64,000 nt of DNA from Planctomycetota bacterium (GTDB taxonomy: Bacteria > Planctomycetota > Planctomycetia > Gemmatales > Gemmataceae). Shown in pieces: positions 44,996-55,477 of this stretch. How positions within the stretch are numbered: the first letter of the stretch is position 1; every line of letters starts with the position of its first letter. A program made the translations under genes and the position numbers. Location of the stretch: assembly GCA_021781415.1 (NCBI GenBank), contig JAJXWW010000048.1, forward strand, positions 62,001 through 126,000. Direction: 5' to 3'. Below the pieces are notes generated by a model that was not told the origin of the DNA, made no database searches, and saw only the letters and a program-made list of their open reading frames with translations.

Positions 44996-47325
44996 TTGCG
45001 CGTCAAGGCGACGGCCATCTCCTTAACCCCTTGAAGATTCAGCTTGCCGCTGCCGAGTACCGGCAACTCGGGCACGGCGAGAAAATCGCGCTCCGAGGGG
45101 ATCCACAAGTTCGGCAGTCCTCGCCCGATCAACTGTTGGTGCCAGGGTCGCACTTCCAGTCCGTCTTGGCGCACATACAAGACGATCAACCGCTCGCCGC
45201 GCGCCTCGTCGGGAACGCAGGTGACGGCGCAAACGCGCTCGCTGGTGCCGAGAATATCGTGGAGAACCTCTTCGATTTTCTCCAACGGCACCATCTCGCC
45301 GCCGCATTTGGCAAAACGCGACAGTCGCCCGGTGAGCGTGATGAAACCGTCTTCATCCAAACGCCCCATGTCGCCGGTCACATACCAACCGTCTTGAATC
45401 GCTTGGGCAGTCAAGTCCGACCGGCCGAGGTAGCCCTCCATGACATTGCCGCCTTGGATGAGTAGGAGTCCTTCGGAGCCGAGGGGCAGCGGTTCGCGGG
45501 TGTCGGGATGCACGATGCGGGCGGAGACTCCGGGGATGGGCTGCCCTACCGTGCCCGGTTTATTCATGACCTGGCGAACCCCGTCGATCTCCACGTCGGG
45601 CAGATTCGTCGAGGCTACCGGAGACAACTCGGTGCAGCCGTAGCCCTCCATCGGCAAAACGCCGAACTTGCGCTCGAACTCTTGAGACAACGAAACCGGC
45701 AATTTTTCCGCGCCGCAAATGAGGACGCGCAAGGTGCGAAAATCGTCCGGTTCGCACTTGCGCAAACAGTAGCGGAGAAAGGTGGCTGTCGAGAGGTAGA
45801 GCGTGCAGCCATGAGTGCGACACAGTTCGCCGATCTCGCGCGCCTGGCGCGGATCGGGATGATACAGCACCGAAGCGCCCACTTGCAACGGTGCCCACAA
45901 GGTCACGGTATAGCCGAAACTGTGGAAGAACGGCAACACCCCCAAGGCGCGATCGCTGGGTCTGAGGGAAACGGCTTGAATCATCGACTCGATGTTCGCG
46001 GCGATGTTGCGGTGGCTGAGTGCGATGCCCTTGGGTTCGCCGGTGCTGCCGCTGGAGAAAATGACGGTGGCCAAATCGTCGAGACAATGGCGGCCCAAGC
46101 GAAGCACGCAATACTCCAGAAACCAGCCGGGCAACAGCAGCACGGCCAACCAACGCGAAATCCGCATCCAAGCCGTGAAGCGCGGAGCGAGATTCTCGAA
46201 ATAAATAATCTCCACGCTGGGTCCGAGATCGAGCGGCATGCGGTCGGTAAAGCGGCGCGAGGTAATGACGTGCCGCGCGCCGCATTGCTTGAGCGCGGAG
46301 CGGATGGCTTCGGGAGCGGAGGTGTAATTGAGGTTGATCGACGTTTTGCCGAGCATGGCCAGCATGATATTGGTGATTGCTCCTCCCATGCTGGAGGGCA
46401 GCCAAATGCCGACCATGCGATCCTCGCCGAGCAAGGGGCGGAAGAACTTGACCGCGCACAGGACGGCGGCCATGGTGCGCGAATAGTTCATTTTCTCGGG
46501 CCGCGTGCTGTCGAGAAAACACGAACGGAAGGGATGGCGGGCGGCAACGCGCACGAATCGGCGATGCGCCGGCTTGAGGCGACTGGCTCGATCCATCGCA
46601 CTGCGCGACGAGAGCAGTTGGAGCGCCTGCCGAACCTCACCGGGCGGTGTTCCCGCCGGTAGCGCCTCTCCGAAGCTGACGTAGGCGGGCCAAGGAAGCG
46701 TCAACGGCCAACGCCAGAGCAGTCGCCCTTTCTCGACCACGAAGAGACTGCCGAGCGTCTGATCGAGGCAGACGGGAATAATCGGCACTCCCGTCCCGCG
46801 AACGACGTGTCGAAGCTGGCGCGCGAACGGCAATTCCAATCCTCCGGCCAGCACGCGCCCCTCGGCGAAGAGGCAAACCATTTCGCCCCGTTTCAGATGG
46901 GCTCGGGCAAGCCGCAGTCCGCGCACGACCCCGCGAGCGCCCGTCGATCCGTCGATGGCGATAGCCCCCGCCCAACGCAAGAGATGGCGGACGCCCCATT
47001 GGTTCGTCCATCCCGCAAAGACGACCGGACGAATCCAGCGCCCATGCGCCGCCGTCAGCAACAACCAATCGAGATAACTGACGTGATTGCAAATGAGCAG
47101 CGCGCCGCCGCGTGCCGGAACCCGCTCTCGCCCGTTGACGCGCAGCCAATAAATCGAATGGGTAATCGGCCAAAGTGCGAGACGGAGAACGCGATACGGA
47201 AACATCCAGGCCAATACGAATAACATCGCGAAAACGAGCAACATCGTGAGAAAGCCTATCTCCATCAGAGATAGATTTTCTCCGAATAACGCGGCCCAAG
47301 TACCGGCTACCGACGCCCCAACCAC
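44992..47325 (-). CDS. Fused acyltransferase and acyl-ACP synthetase (Aas-like)
   Basis: About 777 residues from a GTG with GGGAG 7 nt upstream. An N-terminal membrane helix (FLTMLLVFAMLFVLAWMFPY) is followed by a PlsC-type acyltransferase: HX4D motif in CNHVSYLDWLLL (His81, Asp86) and the EGR box FAEGRVLAGG. From about residue 285 comes an adenylate-forming domain with ATVIFSSGSTGEPKGIALSH, GYGCTELSP and the YVTGDMGRLDEDGFITLTGR core. This is the architecture of 2-acylglycerophosphoethanolamine acyltransferase/acyl-ACP synthetase, which re-acylates lysophospholipids at the inner membrane. Coupled to trmJ. Confidence 0.9.
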   Translation of the reverse strand: MVGASVAGTWAALFGENLSLMEIGFLTMLLVFAMLFVLAWMFPYRVLRLALWPITHSIYWLRVNGRERVPARGGALLICNHVSYLDWLLLTAAHGRWIRPVVFAGWTNQWGVRHLLRWAGAIAIDGSTGARGVVRGLRLARAHLKRGEMVCLFAEGRVLAGGLELPFARQLRHVVRGTGVPIIPVCLDQTLGSLFVVEKGRLLWRWPLTLPWPAYVSFGEALPAGTPPGEVRQALQLLSSRSAMDRASRLKPAHRRFVRVAARHPFRSCFLDSTRPEKMNYSRTMAAVLCAVKFFRPLLGEDRMVGIWLPSSMGGAITNIMLAMLGKTSINLNYTSAPEAIRSALKQCGARHVITSRRFTDRMPLDLGPSVEIIYFENLAPRFTAWMRISRWLAVLLLPGWFLEYCVLRLGRHCLDDLATVIFSSGSTGEPKGIALSHRNIAANIESMIQAVSLRPSDRALGVLPFFHSFGYTVTLWAPLQVGASVLYHPDPRQAREIGELCRTHGCTLYLSTATFLRYCLRKCEPDDFRTLRVLICGAEKLPVSLSQEFERKFGVLPMEGYGCTELSPVASTNLPDVEIDGVRQVMNKPGTVGQPIPGVSARIVHPDTREPLPLGSEGLLLIQGGNVMEGYLGRSDLTAQAIQDGWYVTGDMGRLDEDGFITLTGRLSRFAKCGGEMVPLEKIEEVLHDILGTSERVCAVTCVPDEARGERLIVLYVRQDGLEVRPWHQQLIGRGLPNLWIPSERDFLAVPELPVLGSGKLNLQGVKEMAVALTRK

Positions 47326-47572
47326 GATTAAACTCCCGGACGCTCCATGCGGCGGACTCGCTAGTCCGCACTAACATCGAAAGGTAGCCATCTCTACCGA
47401 AACCGTCAAGATGGGCTGATTGTTCCATCGCGCGGAACCCCCTTTCAGAGCGAGCGAATGGTCCGAAATTTTCATCTGAAGAAAGCGTCGGAAGTACAAC
47501 GGATGAATCCCCATGCGCCGCTGAGGGACAAACCGCACGCTATTTTGTCGATCTCCGAAGTTTTGGGGCCGG

Positions 47573-50500
47573 TCATGGTAGACACAGGCGTGCCGCTTGG
47601 GCCTGGCGCGTCAGACGTGCCGAAGATGGTCCCTTGGCCACTTCTTCCAATATGCGTCGTGCTTCCGGCGTACCGATGTGTTCCAACACAATCAGCGCTC
47701 GCATCTGTCGCAAATCCTCCGGCGATAGCTTTTCCGGCTTCTCGGCCAACGCCGTCAACAGTGGTTCGATGCGTTTTCGTTGTTCCAGCGATGGCTTGGC
47801 CTTGAGGGCGGCACGCAAGGCAGGTTCGGCTTGCAATCCCAATTCCTTCAACTGTTTCGCCGCCTCCTCGCGCACGACGAACCCATCGTTATCGAGATCC
47901 GCCAACAGTTTGCCCGTCGTCTCCGCCGGCGCGGTGGGATACGGCTTGACGCGAGCCCGCAGAAACGCCAGGGAGTCGTTGGGTGCATCGCTCAGACGCC
48001 AGACGGCGCGCCACGCCTTGGCCGCGTCCGTGTCGGCGAGATCGGTCCACAGCGCGTCGAGTTCCTTAGCTTCCAATCGTTGGTTTTTCGCGGTCAGCAA
48101 GGGCACGTCCCATAAGAGGATGGTGCCATCGGGATGGCCCGTAGCCAAACGTTGCCCATCGGGAGCCAAGGCGATACAAGCCCTGTCGGCATCCGCCCCC
48201 TTCCAGATCGCCAACCGCCGACCGGCAACCACATCCCAAACCTGAATGTCGGAGGCTTCCGCCCATCGGCCACCGAGGGTAGCTACGAGCCGAGGGTCAG
48301 AGGCAATGGCCATATTCCAGTTGATACCGTCGGTTTCCTGTCGAAGAATCCGCTTGCCCGTCGCGCTCTCCCACATCTGAACCCCGTAGCAGTGACGCGA
48401 TTTTCCTTCCCGGTTCACCGATTGCAAAAAGCTGTTAACGATAATCGCGCCATCCAGCGAAAAGACGTTCGGCAGGATTCCTCCCGGCTGCTCTGCCAGG
48501 CGGAGCCATTTCGCCCCCGACGCACTTTCTCGAATATAGTCCTTGGCAAGAAAGGCTTGTCCATTGGGAGAGAGCGCCCAAGGCCGCGCTTGTTTCAGCG
48601 TAAAAGAACAGCAAGCGAGCAACGCGCCGGTCTTCACGTCCCATGTAGCCAACTTGAACGGGCATTCACCTAGATATTGCCGCGGGGCAAATAACACCAA
48701 GGCTTTCGCGGCATCGGGGCTAATGCGCACGCGCAAAACCACCTGCCGGCTTTCGTTTTTTGCCGGCGGTGGAAGCGTGAGGGTGCGCACTTCTTTGTCC
48801 TGGGCGGCATCCCAGCATTTGATTTCTTCCCCGCTGCCGCTGGACAGCAACCGTCGTCCATTGGGCGTGATGTCCACAGCATGCACATTCTCAAACTGCC
48901 AATCAGGTTTCAAAGTATCTCGCCAAGGCTCGTGGCCACGCCACAGCCGCAGCGATTTTCCTGTTCGCGTATCCCATAAACGCACCGAACCATCGGCTGA
49001 TGTCGATGCCAAGCGTGTTCCATCGGCCGAGAATACCAACGTGACGACTTCGTCGATATGCCCTCGGTCGAATGTATCGCTCCACAGAGGTTTCCCCGTC
49101 GCCACATCCCAGCGCTGGAGGCAGCCGTTGTTGCTGACGATGCTCTTGCCATCCGGCAGGAAGATGGCTTGGTTTCCCGCCTCGGTCAAGGTGTACAACG
49201 ACTTGCCCTCTTTCAGATCCCAACAAACTATCCCCCTCGCAGTCCCGAGTAGCAAAGTTCGTCCGTCCGAAGAACAACTCCGAACGGTCCCCCAAGGGAC
49301 GGGGCGCAGGGTCTCGACGGGGACGGGTAGTCCCGTAGCCAAATCCAGCGACTTCATTTTCAGAGCTTCCTGGGCGATAATGTGGCCGCTCCGTGTCACC
49401 ACCATCGAAACAGGATCAAATTCCTTGTTTTGCCACAGTCGTTGCCCCGTGGCGAGATTCCAGCAAGACGTACCGGCGACGGACGCCCCGAACGAGACGA
49501 GCAAATGATTTCCGTTGGGCCCAAAAGCCAGATTCAAGATACCTCGGAATGTATCAAACTTCTTTTGCCAGACTTGCCGGCCCGCTTCCACATCCCAGAC
49601 GTAGACGGCTTGCCCTTTGTTAAAAGGGCAAACGGCGGCGAGTCTTTTACCGTCCGGCGAGAACTCGACCCGAGAAAACTCGCCGGCGTCCCGGACGGTG
49701 AGGGTGGGTTTCTTCTCGGCGGTGCGTAGATCCCAGAGTGTCAGTCCGGGGTCGCGGAAGGCATAAGTCACCAGCCATCGCCCGTGCGGGGAGATTACGG
49801 CGAGCGAAGAGAAGCCTCGATCCTCTAGGGATAATGTTCGCGTCTGGGACAGTTTCCCCGTGGCTGTGTCCAAAATGCTGACGTACTTCTTCGCTCGTAC
49901 CGCGATGATTGAGTTGCCGTCCGCCGTCACGGCGACCAGAGCGCCTGCGGCACGGCGTTGCACCGTACCCAGACGCATCACCGCCCCTTCGGGCAAAGGA
50001 TCGCCGTACAAATCGACGCGCTGTTTCGGTGACATCGGCTTGTCATCGGCTGCGGCGACTTGCGGCGACGCTTCCTTTGGCATAGCTTGGGAACGCAGAG
50101 CCATCATGCCCGCGCCCGCGCCGCCGAGTGCGAACAAGAACACGACGACGCCTATCATTTTTACTTTGCCCAGAAACATCATCTTTCCTACCTCCTGTAG
50201 GAGCGCCACGGCAGCCGGGGTCGCGCCGACGCCCTTTGTCGCAGCCGTCAACGTCGCTTGTGCCAACGCGAAGGGAACTGCATTGGTCGAACTCACGCTC
50301 AATAGCGTCCCGCCGAGAACCGCCGGCAGCGTCAAACCGCGTTTTTCCAAACGCTGCCGCAAGCGTTGCCGGCCGCGCTCCAGCCTTCCGCGCACCGCGT
50401 CCGCCGAGCAACCCAAACGCTTCGCCGCTTCCTCCTGCGAGAGTCCCTCCAAGCAACACAAAATCAGCGGAGCGCGCTGATTCTCCGGTAGTTTGCCGAT

Positions 50501-50938
50501 TTCCTCATCGAGAACAGCGACCAGCTCGCGGGCGGTCAATTCGTCCAGAGGATCGACGGAAGGGGCTGGGAGAACTCGTGCTTCCCGTTCTCGGCGACGC
50601 ACCTGAGCGCGGCGCGCCTGCACGGCGAGACGATGGACGACACCGTGCAGCCAACACGGCAAAGCCTCGATTCTTCGGAGGGTATGCGCTTTGCGCGACA
50701 ACAAGAGAAAGGTCGCCTGAAACACATCTTCGGCAAGCTGTGCGTCGCCGGTGATGCGGTGTGCCGCGTTCAGAACCATCGGCCCATGACGGCGCATGAG
50801 CGCGGCGAAGGCATCGGCATCGCGGCGTTCGAGGAAACGCTGCACCAGTTCGCAGTCGTTGTCCGCCGCCTCGCCGTGCGGTTGCACCAGGGAACGCAAA
50901 TACGCAATGATGTTGGAAGACGATGCCTTCACCGCCAT
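47573..50938 (-). CDS. ECF sigma factor fused to a membrane helix, WD40 repeats and a HEAT-like tail
   Basis: About 1121 residues. Residues 29-100 are sigma region 2 (RRHGPMVLNAAHRITGDAQL, AEDVFQATFLLL), 145-200 region 4 (LPENQRAPLILCCLEGLSQE, RLGCSADAVRGRLERGRQRL). A membrane helix is at about 259-280 (VKMIGVVVFLFALGGAGAG). From 330 to about 960 there are WD40-type blades (FSADGTRLASTSADGSVRLW, IALAPDGQRLATGHPDGTI, LWDV). The last 150 residues are HEAT-like. This is the planctomycete sigma-TM-WD40 type; the propeller outside the membrane probably senses a signal and keeps the sigma part at the membrane (inference). GAGGAGG is only about 1 nt before the ATG, so the true start may be slightly later. 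Confidence 0.92.
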   Translation of the reverse strand: MAVKASSSNIIAYLRSLVQPHGEAADNDCELVQRFLERRDADAFAALMRRHGPMVLNAAHRITGDAQLAEDVFQATFLLLSRKAHTLRRIEALPCWLHGVVHRLAVQARRAQVRRREREARVLPAPSVDPLDELTARELVAVLDEEIGKLPENQRAPLILCCLEGLSQEEAAKRLGCSADAVRGRLERGRQRLRQRLEKRGLTLPAVLGGTLLSVSSTNAVPFALAQATLTAATKGVGATPAAVALLQEVGKMMFLGKVKMIGVVVFLFALGGAGAGMMALRSQAMPKEASPQVAAADDKPMSPKQRVDLYGDPLPEGAVMRLGTVQRRAAGALVAVTADGNSIIAVRAKKYVSILDTATGKLSQTRTLSLEDRGFSSLAVISPHGRWLVTYAFRDPGLTLWDLRTAEKKPTLTVRDAGEFSRVEFSPDGKRLAAVCPFNKGQAVYVWDVEAGRQVWQKKFDTFRGILNLAFGPNGNHLLVSFGASVAGTSCWNLATGQRLWQNKEFDPVSMVVTRSGHIIAQEALKMKSLDLATGLPVPVETLRPVPWGTVRSCSSDGRTLLLGTARGIVCWDLKEGKSLYTLTEAGNQAIFLPDGKSIVSNNGCLQRWDVATGKPLWSDTFDRGHIDEVVTLVFSADGTRLASTSADGSVRLWDTRTGKSLRLWRGHEPWRDTLKPDWQFENVHAVDITPNGRRLLSSGSGEEIKCWDAAQDKEVRTLTLPPPAKNESRQVVLRVRISPDAAKALVLFAPRQYLGECPFKLATWDVKTGALLACCSFTLKQARPWALSPNGQAFLAKDYIRESASGAKWLRLAEQPGGILPNVFSLDGAIIVNSFLQSVNREGKSRHCYGVQMWESATGKRILRQETDGINWNMAIASDPRLVATLGGRWAEASDIQVWDVVAGRRLAIWKGADADRACIALAPDGQRLATGHPDGTILLWDVPLLTAKNQRLEAKELDALWTDLADTDAAKAWRAVWRLSDAPNDSLAFLRARVKPYPTAPAETTGKLLADLDNDGFVVREEAAKQLKELGLQAEPALRAALKAKPSLEQRKRIEPLLTALAEKPEKLSPEDLRQMRALIVLEHIGTPEARRILEEVAKGPSSARLTRQAQAARLCLP

Positions 50939-51031
50939 GCCTCCTCGCCACGTGTTCTCTCCCAGTATAGGTGGGACGAGGAGGGCAAACCGCACGCGCG
51001 TTTTTGCTTTTCGTCGGCCAACTCAAGAGTG

Positions 51032-51085
51032 GCTCGCGTTCGGTTAGCCGCGACGCGCAGCGGAGCGAGGGAACCGAACGCGAGC
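51032..51085. repeat. Perfect 14-bp inverted repeat between DUF1552 and the sigma-WD40 gene
   Basis: GCTCGCGTTCGGTT (51032-51045) and AACCGAACGCGAGC (51072-51085). The loop contains AGCCGCGACGCGCAGCGGAG, a sequence repeated in inverse orientation at 37346-37369. It lies 14 nt after the DUF1552 stop on the minus strand and may act as a terminator. Confidence 0.65.
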
Positions 51086-51098
51086 AACCGATGCCAAA

Positions 51099-52439
51099 CT
51101 ACACGCGACGGAAGATGGATTTGCTCAGTGTGCCCGTGCTGTCGGCGAACGAATCTTTCTCGATGCCGAGGGAGCGCAGGATGCTCAGGTAGACGTTGGA
51201 CATGCGCGTCTCGCCGTTGCGCCAATAGGTTCCGTGTTGCAGACCCATCGCGCTACCGCCGGCGATCAGGGTCGGCAGGTTGCGCGAGTTGTGCGTCGTG
51301 CTGGCTCCGCTGCCGAACAGGACGATGGTATTGTCGAGAACGCTGCCGTCGCGATCTTTGTAACGTGTCAGCCGGTCGAAAAAGTGGGCCAACTGTTTGC
51401 TCAAAAACAGATCGTATTTGGCGAATTCCATCTGGCCGTTTTTATCGGTCGCATGAGAGAGATTGTGGTGCGTCCTGGACAGCCCCAGCTTGAGCGGGAA
51501 AGTGTCGCTGATGCCCATGCCGTCTTCGCGGTTGAGCATGAATGCGACCGAGCGCGTGATGTCCGCGTCGAACGCCAAGGCGATCAGATCGAACATATTG
51601 CGGTAGAACTCGGCCGGTTCGCCTTCGTTGGTGGCATTCAGATTGAGATGCGAATAGTCCTGTTTTTTCAAGGGCACGTCGATCCAGCGCTCGGAAGCGA
51701 TGAGTCGTGCTTCCACTTCGTCGAGCGAGGTCAGATATTGATCCATCCGTTCGCGGTCGGACTTGCCGAGGCGTCGATGGAGCGCCCGCGCGTTTTGGGC
51801 CACGGCATCCACCAGCTTGATCCGCTGTTTCAACTTGTCGCGCTCCGCCTTCAGCGAGGCGCGGTCGCCGCGAAACAGGCGGTCGAAGATGCGGCGCGGG
51901 TTGTTCTCCGCCGGGATCGGCCGGCCCTCAAGGCTGTAGGAGATGGTGCCCGTCCGCGAGAGGAATCCCGTTCCCGCGTCAATCGACAGCACCAGCGAGG
52001 GCTGGCGGCAAAACTGCTTGGTGTGCAGCGCGACGACCTGATCGAGTCCGACGGAGTTGTAGGTTCCGGGCTTGGGATTGTGCAGGGGCGCTCCCGTCAG
52101 CCACATATCGGAACAAACGTGCGGATCGGACTTGGGACCGCTCGGATGGTACAGTCCGCCCAGGAAGCTGAGTTGTTTGCGAAAGGGGGCGAGTGGCTCG
52201 GTCGATTTGCCGAAGACGAACTCGCCCTTGTTTTCGGCTCGAGGGAACCAACTCCATTCGTCGATTTTATGGCCCGCTTGCGGCAGCGACATCCCGTTGG
52301 CCGTGTAGATCGCACAGAACCGACGGGGGATCTTGTCGGTTACATCCGCACCCATGGCATCGAGAATCGGCAGGGCCAGCGACACGCCGCCCAGCCCCTT
52401 GAGAAATGCACGTCGGTCGATCCGAAACGAAGTATTCAT
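51099..52439 (-). CDS. DUF1552 protein with Tat-type signal
   Basis: About 446 residues. The N-terminus has a twin-arginine-like signal ([20 protein letters not shown]), so it is likely exported folded. Family stretches: [54 protein letters not shown]1552 proteins are paired with DUF1592-type cytochrome-like proteins in planctomycetes and related phyla; the function is unknown. It follows that partner gene by 49 nt and is the last gene of the operon. Confidence 0.9.
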   Translation of the reverse strand: MNTSFRIDRRAFLKGLGGVSLALPILDAMGADVTDKIPRRFCAIYTANGMSLPQAGHKIDEWSWFPRAENKGEFVFGKSTEPLAPFRKQLSFLGGLYHPSGPKSDPHVCSDMWLTGAPLHNPKPGTYNSVGLDQVVALHTKQFCRQPSLVLSIDAGTGFLSRTGTISYSLEGRPIPAENNPRRIFDRLFRGDRASLKAERDKLKQRIKLVDAVAQNARALHRRLGKSDRERMDQYLTSLDEVEARLIASERWIDVPLKKQDYSHLNLNATNEGEPAEFYRNMFDLIALAFDADITRSVAFMLNREDGMGISDTFPLKLGLSRTHHNLSHATDKNGQMEFAKYDLFLSKQLAHFFDRLTRYKDRDGSVLDNTIVLFGSGASTTHNSRNLPTLIAGGSAMGLQHGTYWRNGETRMSNVYLSILRSLGIEKDSFADSTGTLSKSIFRRV

Positions 52440-52488
52440 TGCTTGATTCCGTGGACGGTTAACGGAGGGTAGTTCGGGGTTCGCGTCG

Positions 52489-55473
52489 CTATTTCTCCAA
52501 GAAGATCGGACTGTGGACGACTATGCGGATCGCGTCTTTCATGCGATACCCTTTCGCTTTCCATTTCGTCCGCTCCTTCTTCAACTCTTCCCGTTCGCGG
52601 TAGGTTAGGCTGCGGCCGATTGCGTAGGTCGTCAAGTGCCTCAGGACGCTGAAGGCTACTTGGTCGAGGCGATCGTTGGCAAGGTATCTCTTCAGGTCGG
52701 CGACTCCGACCACCTCCGTCTTGTCCGGCAGGGTAGACCGTGCGTCCGGCGGTTTCACCTTGAAGCGGCCTCCGGCGTCGTACTGCTCGAACGGCACGCC
52801 CCACGGGTCGATCTTCGCATGACATTGGGCGCAGCCGGGTTGACTGCGATGCCGTTCGAGCCGTTGGCGGAGGCTAAGCATGCGCGTGTCCTCTTTGAGA
52901 GTCGGCACGTTGGGCGGCGGGTCGTCGGGCGGCTCGTCGATGATCTTGCGGGCCAGCCATGCTCCGCGCTTCACCGGATTCGCTTCGCGTCCATCCGATA
53001 ATCCCGCCAGGATCGCCGCCTGGCTCAAGAGGCCTCCCAAATCGCTTCGTCCGTGTTCGATCGGCACGAACTCCAATCCACTCTCCGTTTTTCCGACCCG
53101 TTCATAGTAATCGGCCGTGACCTCGTTTGCCATCACAAAGTCCGACTCGATGAGCGTGCGCGCGGGGAGATTCTTCTGCATTAAATGTTGCAGGAATCGC
53201 ACCGGCTCTTGGCGCAAGTGAGCGCGGGCATGGCGCGTGAGTTTCGGAAATCGCTTGCGATCCGGTTCGAGAACCTGAAACTTATCCAGAGCCAGCCATT
53301 GCGAAGCGAACTCGGCGGTGAAGCGCGCGAACTTGGGATGGTCGATCATCCGATCCACCTCGGCATCCAGGCTCTTTCGCAGCGAACCGGCCTCGGCCAG
53401 TTTCATTGTCCTTTCGTCCGGGGGGCCGTTCCACAGGAAATAGGACAACTTCGAGGCCAATTCGTAGTCGTCGAGCGGCTCGGCTTCGGGAGTGCGGCTA
53501 TTCTCGATCAGAAACAGAAATTGCGGAGAAGCCAGCACCACTTGCAACGCTTCTCTGACGCTCTCTTGAAAACTGTCGCCGCGAGCCAGCGCGTTCTTGA
53601 ACGCCGTCGTCAGCATGTCTTCTTCCTCTTGCGTGATCGGACGGCGATAGGCTCTTGCGGCAAAGGCGCGGACAATTTTGCGACCGTGGGCAATCGGATC
53701 GTCTTTCGGGTCGGCGTCGAGGAAGATATTGCGATGCGACGGTGGCGGCCAGCTTTCGTAATACGGACCTTCAAACTCGACGGAGCGAATTCGCAAGCGC
53801 GGCCGATCGCGGCCATCGGTATACTCGCTCCGCACGCCGATCTCACGAATCCCGGCAAGATAGTTGACGTTGTCCTTTTCGACATCCGGATTGGGGAAAT
53901 TCCGCAACGATCCCTCGAACACATAGCGCGCGAGGTTGTCGCTCGATACGCTCTGGGCCGCTCCAACCGGCGCGAGCGTGCTGCCGCAATCGCGACGGAA
54001 CCCCATGTACACACCCAGCAGCGGCGAGCGCTTCTCGAAGGCGGCGAACTGTCGCGCCGTCTCGTGCGATTCCGCAAGCGGGGTAAAGACAACGCGGTCC
54101 AGCGACACGCCCCCGGTGCAGCGGGCGTTGACATCCAGAGGGCCGGCCGGCAGCCGAACCGCGAGGAAGGCGGGCTGTTTCAAGGCGTTCGTGAACTGCC
54201 GATCTCCCAGACTCAAGGTCAACTCGGTCGGTTTGTTCTTTTGTGAGGTGTGTACATCGACTTGATAGATGCCCGCTCGTTCGAGGTTAATCGTCAACGG
54301 CATATTATTATCGCGGCAGACGAGGACATTCGCGCCGTCGCCGGTTTGCGGAGCTGTACCGGGATCGAGCAGCAGTCCATCGTTGTATCTCGCCGCCGTC
54401 ACCGTGACCCGAAATCGGCCGTGGTCGGGCAATTCGCGCACGGCGATCTTAAAGTTCGCCCGTGGTCCGTAGGTGCTGTCCACTCCGAAAATCTCCGCGC
54501 TCGGAATGGCAGGGCGCAGCAACAGCCCTTGAGGAACAGTCTCGTAGGCGCGTCCCTTCGGATAGCCGTGGCTGCCGCGCATACAGGCGTAGACCGCGTG
54601 GTAGATGCTGTCGAAATCCCTCCAACCGCGAACCGTGTCGTTACCTCGATAGCCTTCGATGAAGCGATACTTGGTGCGCATGACGAACGGGTTGAAGTCG
54701 AACGGCTTGGCGAGTTTGGGCTGCGTCACCTCGAAATCGGCATTGTTCAGCAGCAGGCTGTCGGCTCCAAGGATGAGAGAATCGGGGCACGGATGGGCAT
54801 TGATGCCGGCACCCAAGTCCATGCGAAAGTTTTGGATGGGCGGCTTCGATTTCGGGTCCACGATACAGCGCTGGAGCGCCTTGTCCGCGATGTCGAGATA
54901 CGCTTCCAACAACAGGGGCGAGAGTTGTAGCGTCTCTTTGTTGTTCGCAAAGCCATCGCGCGAGATAGCGTCGGGAGGAAGCACCTCGGTCAAATCTTCG
55001 TCCAAGAGCAGCAGTTCGCGCAAGGTGTTGCGGTACTGCGCCACCGTCAGACGCCGCACCGAGCCATTTTTCGGCACCGGACGCAAGCGTGCCTCTTGCA
55101 GAGCGCGATCAATCCATTCGACCGCCTGCTTGCGTTGTGCGATTGTGGGTTGCGTCGTGTCTTCGGGCGGCATCGCCGCCTCGCCAATCTGTTTGCGTAG
55201 GTTTTCCCACAGTCGAAGCTGCGGGTCCTCGAGCGCGGCTTGCAGACGATCGACCCGCACGCCGGATTTCATCTTGTCGGCATTGTGGCAGCGCACGCAG
55301 TATTGCTTCAAGAACGGTCGAACGTGCAAGTCAAATCCCATCTCTAACGGCATCGGCTTCTCCGCCGCGCGCACAGCGGTTGCAAGCAAAAGAACGACGC
55401 CGCTAAGGACGAAATACATGCCGAGACGGCCACGCATTTCTGTCAACAAGGATCGCACCGGAGACATCGACAT
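52489..55473 (-). CDS. Cytochrome-like protein of the DUF1587/1595/1592/1588/1585 type
   Basis: About 994 residues. A signal helix ([18 protein letters not shown]) is followed by a haem-binding CVRCH (Cys59, Cys62, His63) in the N-terminal PSC-type cytochrome domain. Then come DUF1587 ([20 protein letters not shown]), a carbohydrate-binding-like middle region, DUF1595 ([20 protein letters not shown]), DUF1592 ([19 protein letters not shown]), DUF1588 ([33 protein letters not shown] with a further CxxCH) and DUF1585 at the end. Exported; an electron-transfer or polymer-degrading role has been suggested for such proteins, unproven. Its start is 4 nt after the previous stop, with AAGGGA inside that gene's end. 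Confidence 0.93.
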   Translation of the reverse strand: MSMSPVRSLLTEMRGRLGMYFVLSGVVLLLATAVRAAEKPMPLEMGFDLHVRPFLKQYCVRCHNADKMKSGVRVDRLQAALEDPQLRLWENLRKQIGEAAMPPEDTTQPTIAQRKQAVEWIDRALQEARLRPVPKNGSVRRLTVAQYRNTLRELLLLDEDLTEVLPPDAISRDGFANNKETLQLSPLLLEAYLDIADKALQRCIVDPKSKPPIQNFRMDLGAGINAHPCPDSLILGADSLLLNNADFEVTQPKLAKPFDFNPFVMRTKYRFIEGYRGNDTVRGWRDFDSIYHAVYACMRGSHGYPKGRAYETVPQGLLLRPAIPSAEIFGVDSTYGPRANFKIAVRELPDHGRFRVTVTAARYNDGLLLDPGTAPQTGDGANVLVCRDNNMPLTINLERAGIYQVDVHTSQKNKPTELTLSLGDRQFTNALKQPAFLAVRLPAGPLDVNARCTGGVSLDRVVFTPLAESHETARQFAAFEKRSPLLGVYMGFRRDCGSTLAPVGAAQSVSSDNLARYVFEGSLRNFPNPDVEKDNVNYLAGIREIGVRSEYTDGRDRPRLRIRSVEFEGPYYESWPPPSHRNIFLDADPKDDPIAHGRKIVRAFAARAYRRPITQEEEDMLTTAFKNALARGDSFQESVREALQVVLASPQFLFLIENSRTPEAEPLDDYELASKLSYFLWNGPPDERTMKLAEAGSLRKSLDAEVDRMIDHPKFARFTAEFASQWLALDKFQVLEPDRKRFPKLTRHARAHLRQEPVRFLQHLMQKNLPARTLIESDFVMANEVTADYYERVGKTESGLEFVPIEHGRSDLGGLLSQAAILAGLSDGREANPVKRGAWLARKIIDEPPDDPPPNVPTLKEDTRMLSLRQRLERHRSQPGCAQCHAKIDPWGVPFEQYDAGGRFKVKPPDARSTLPDKTEVVGVADLKRYLANDRLDQVAFSVLRHLTTYAIGRSLTYREREELKKERTKWKAKGYRMKDAIRIVVHSPIFLEK

Positions 55474-55477
55474 GACC

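Noticed and set aside
44581-46662. Long plus-strand frames opposite trmJ and the Aas-like gene
   Set aside because: Antisense shadows of strongly supported genes.
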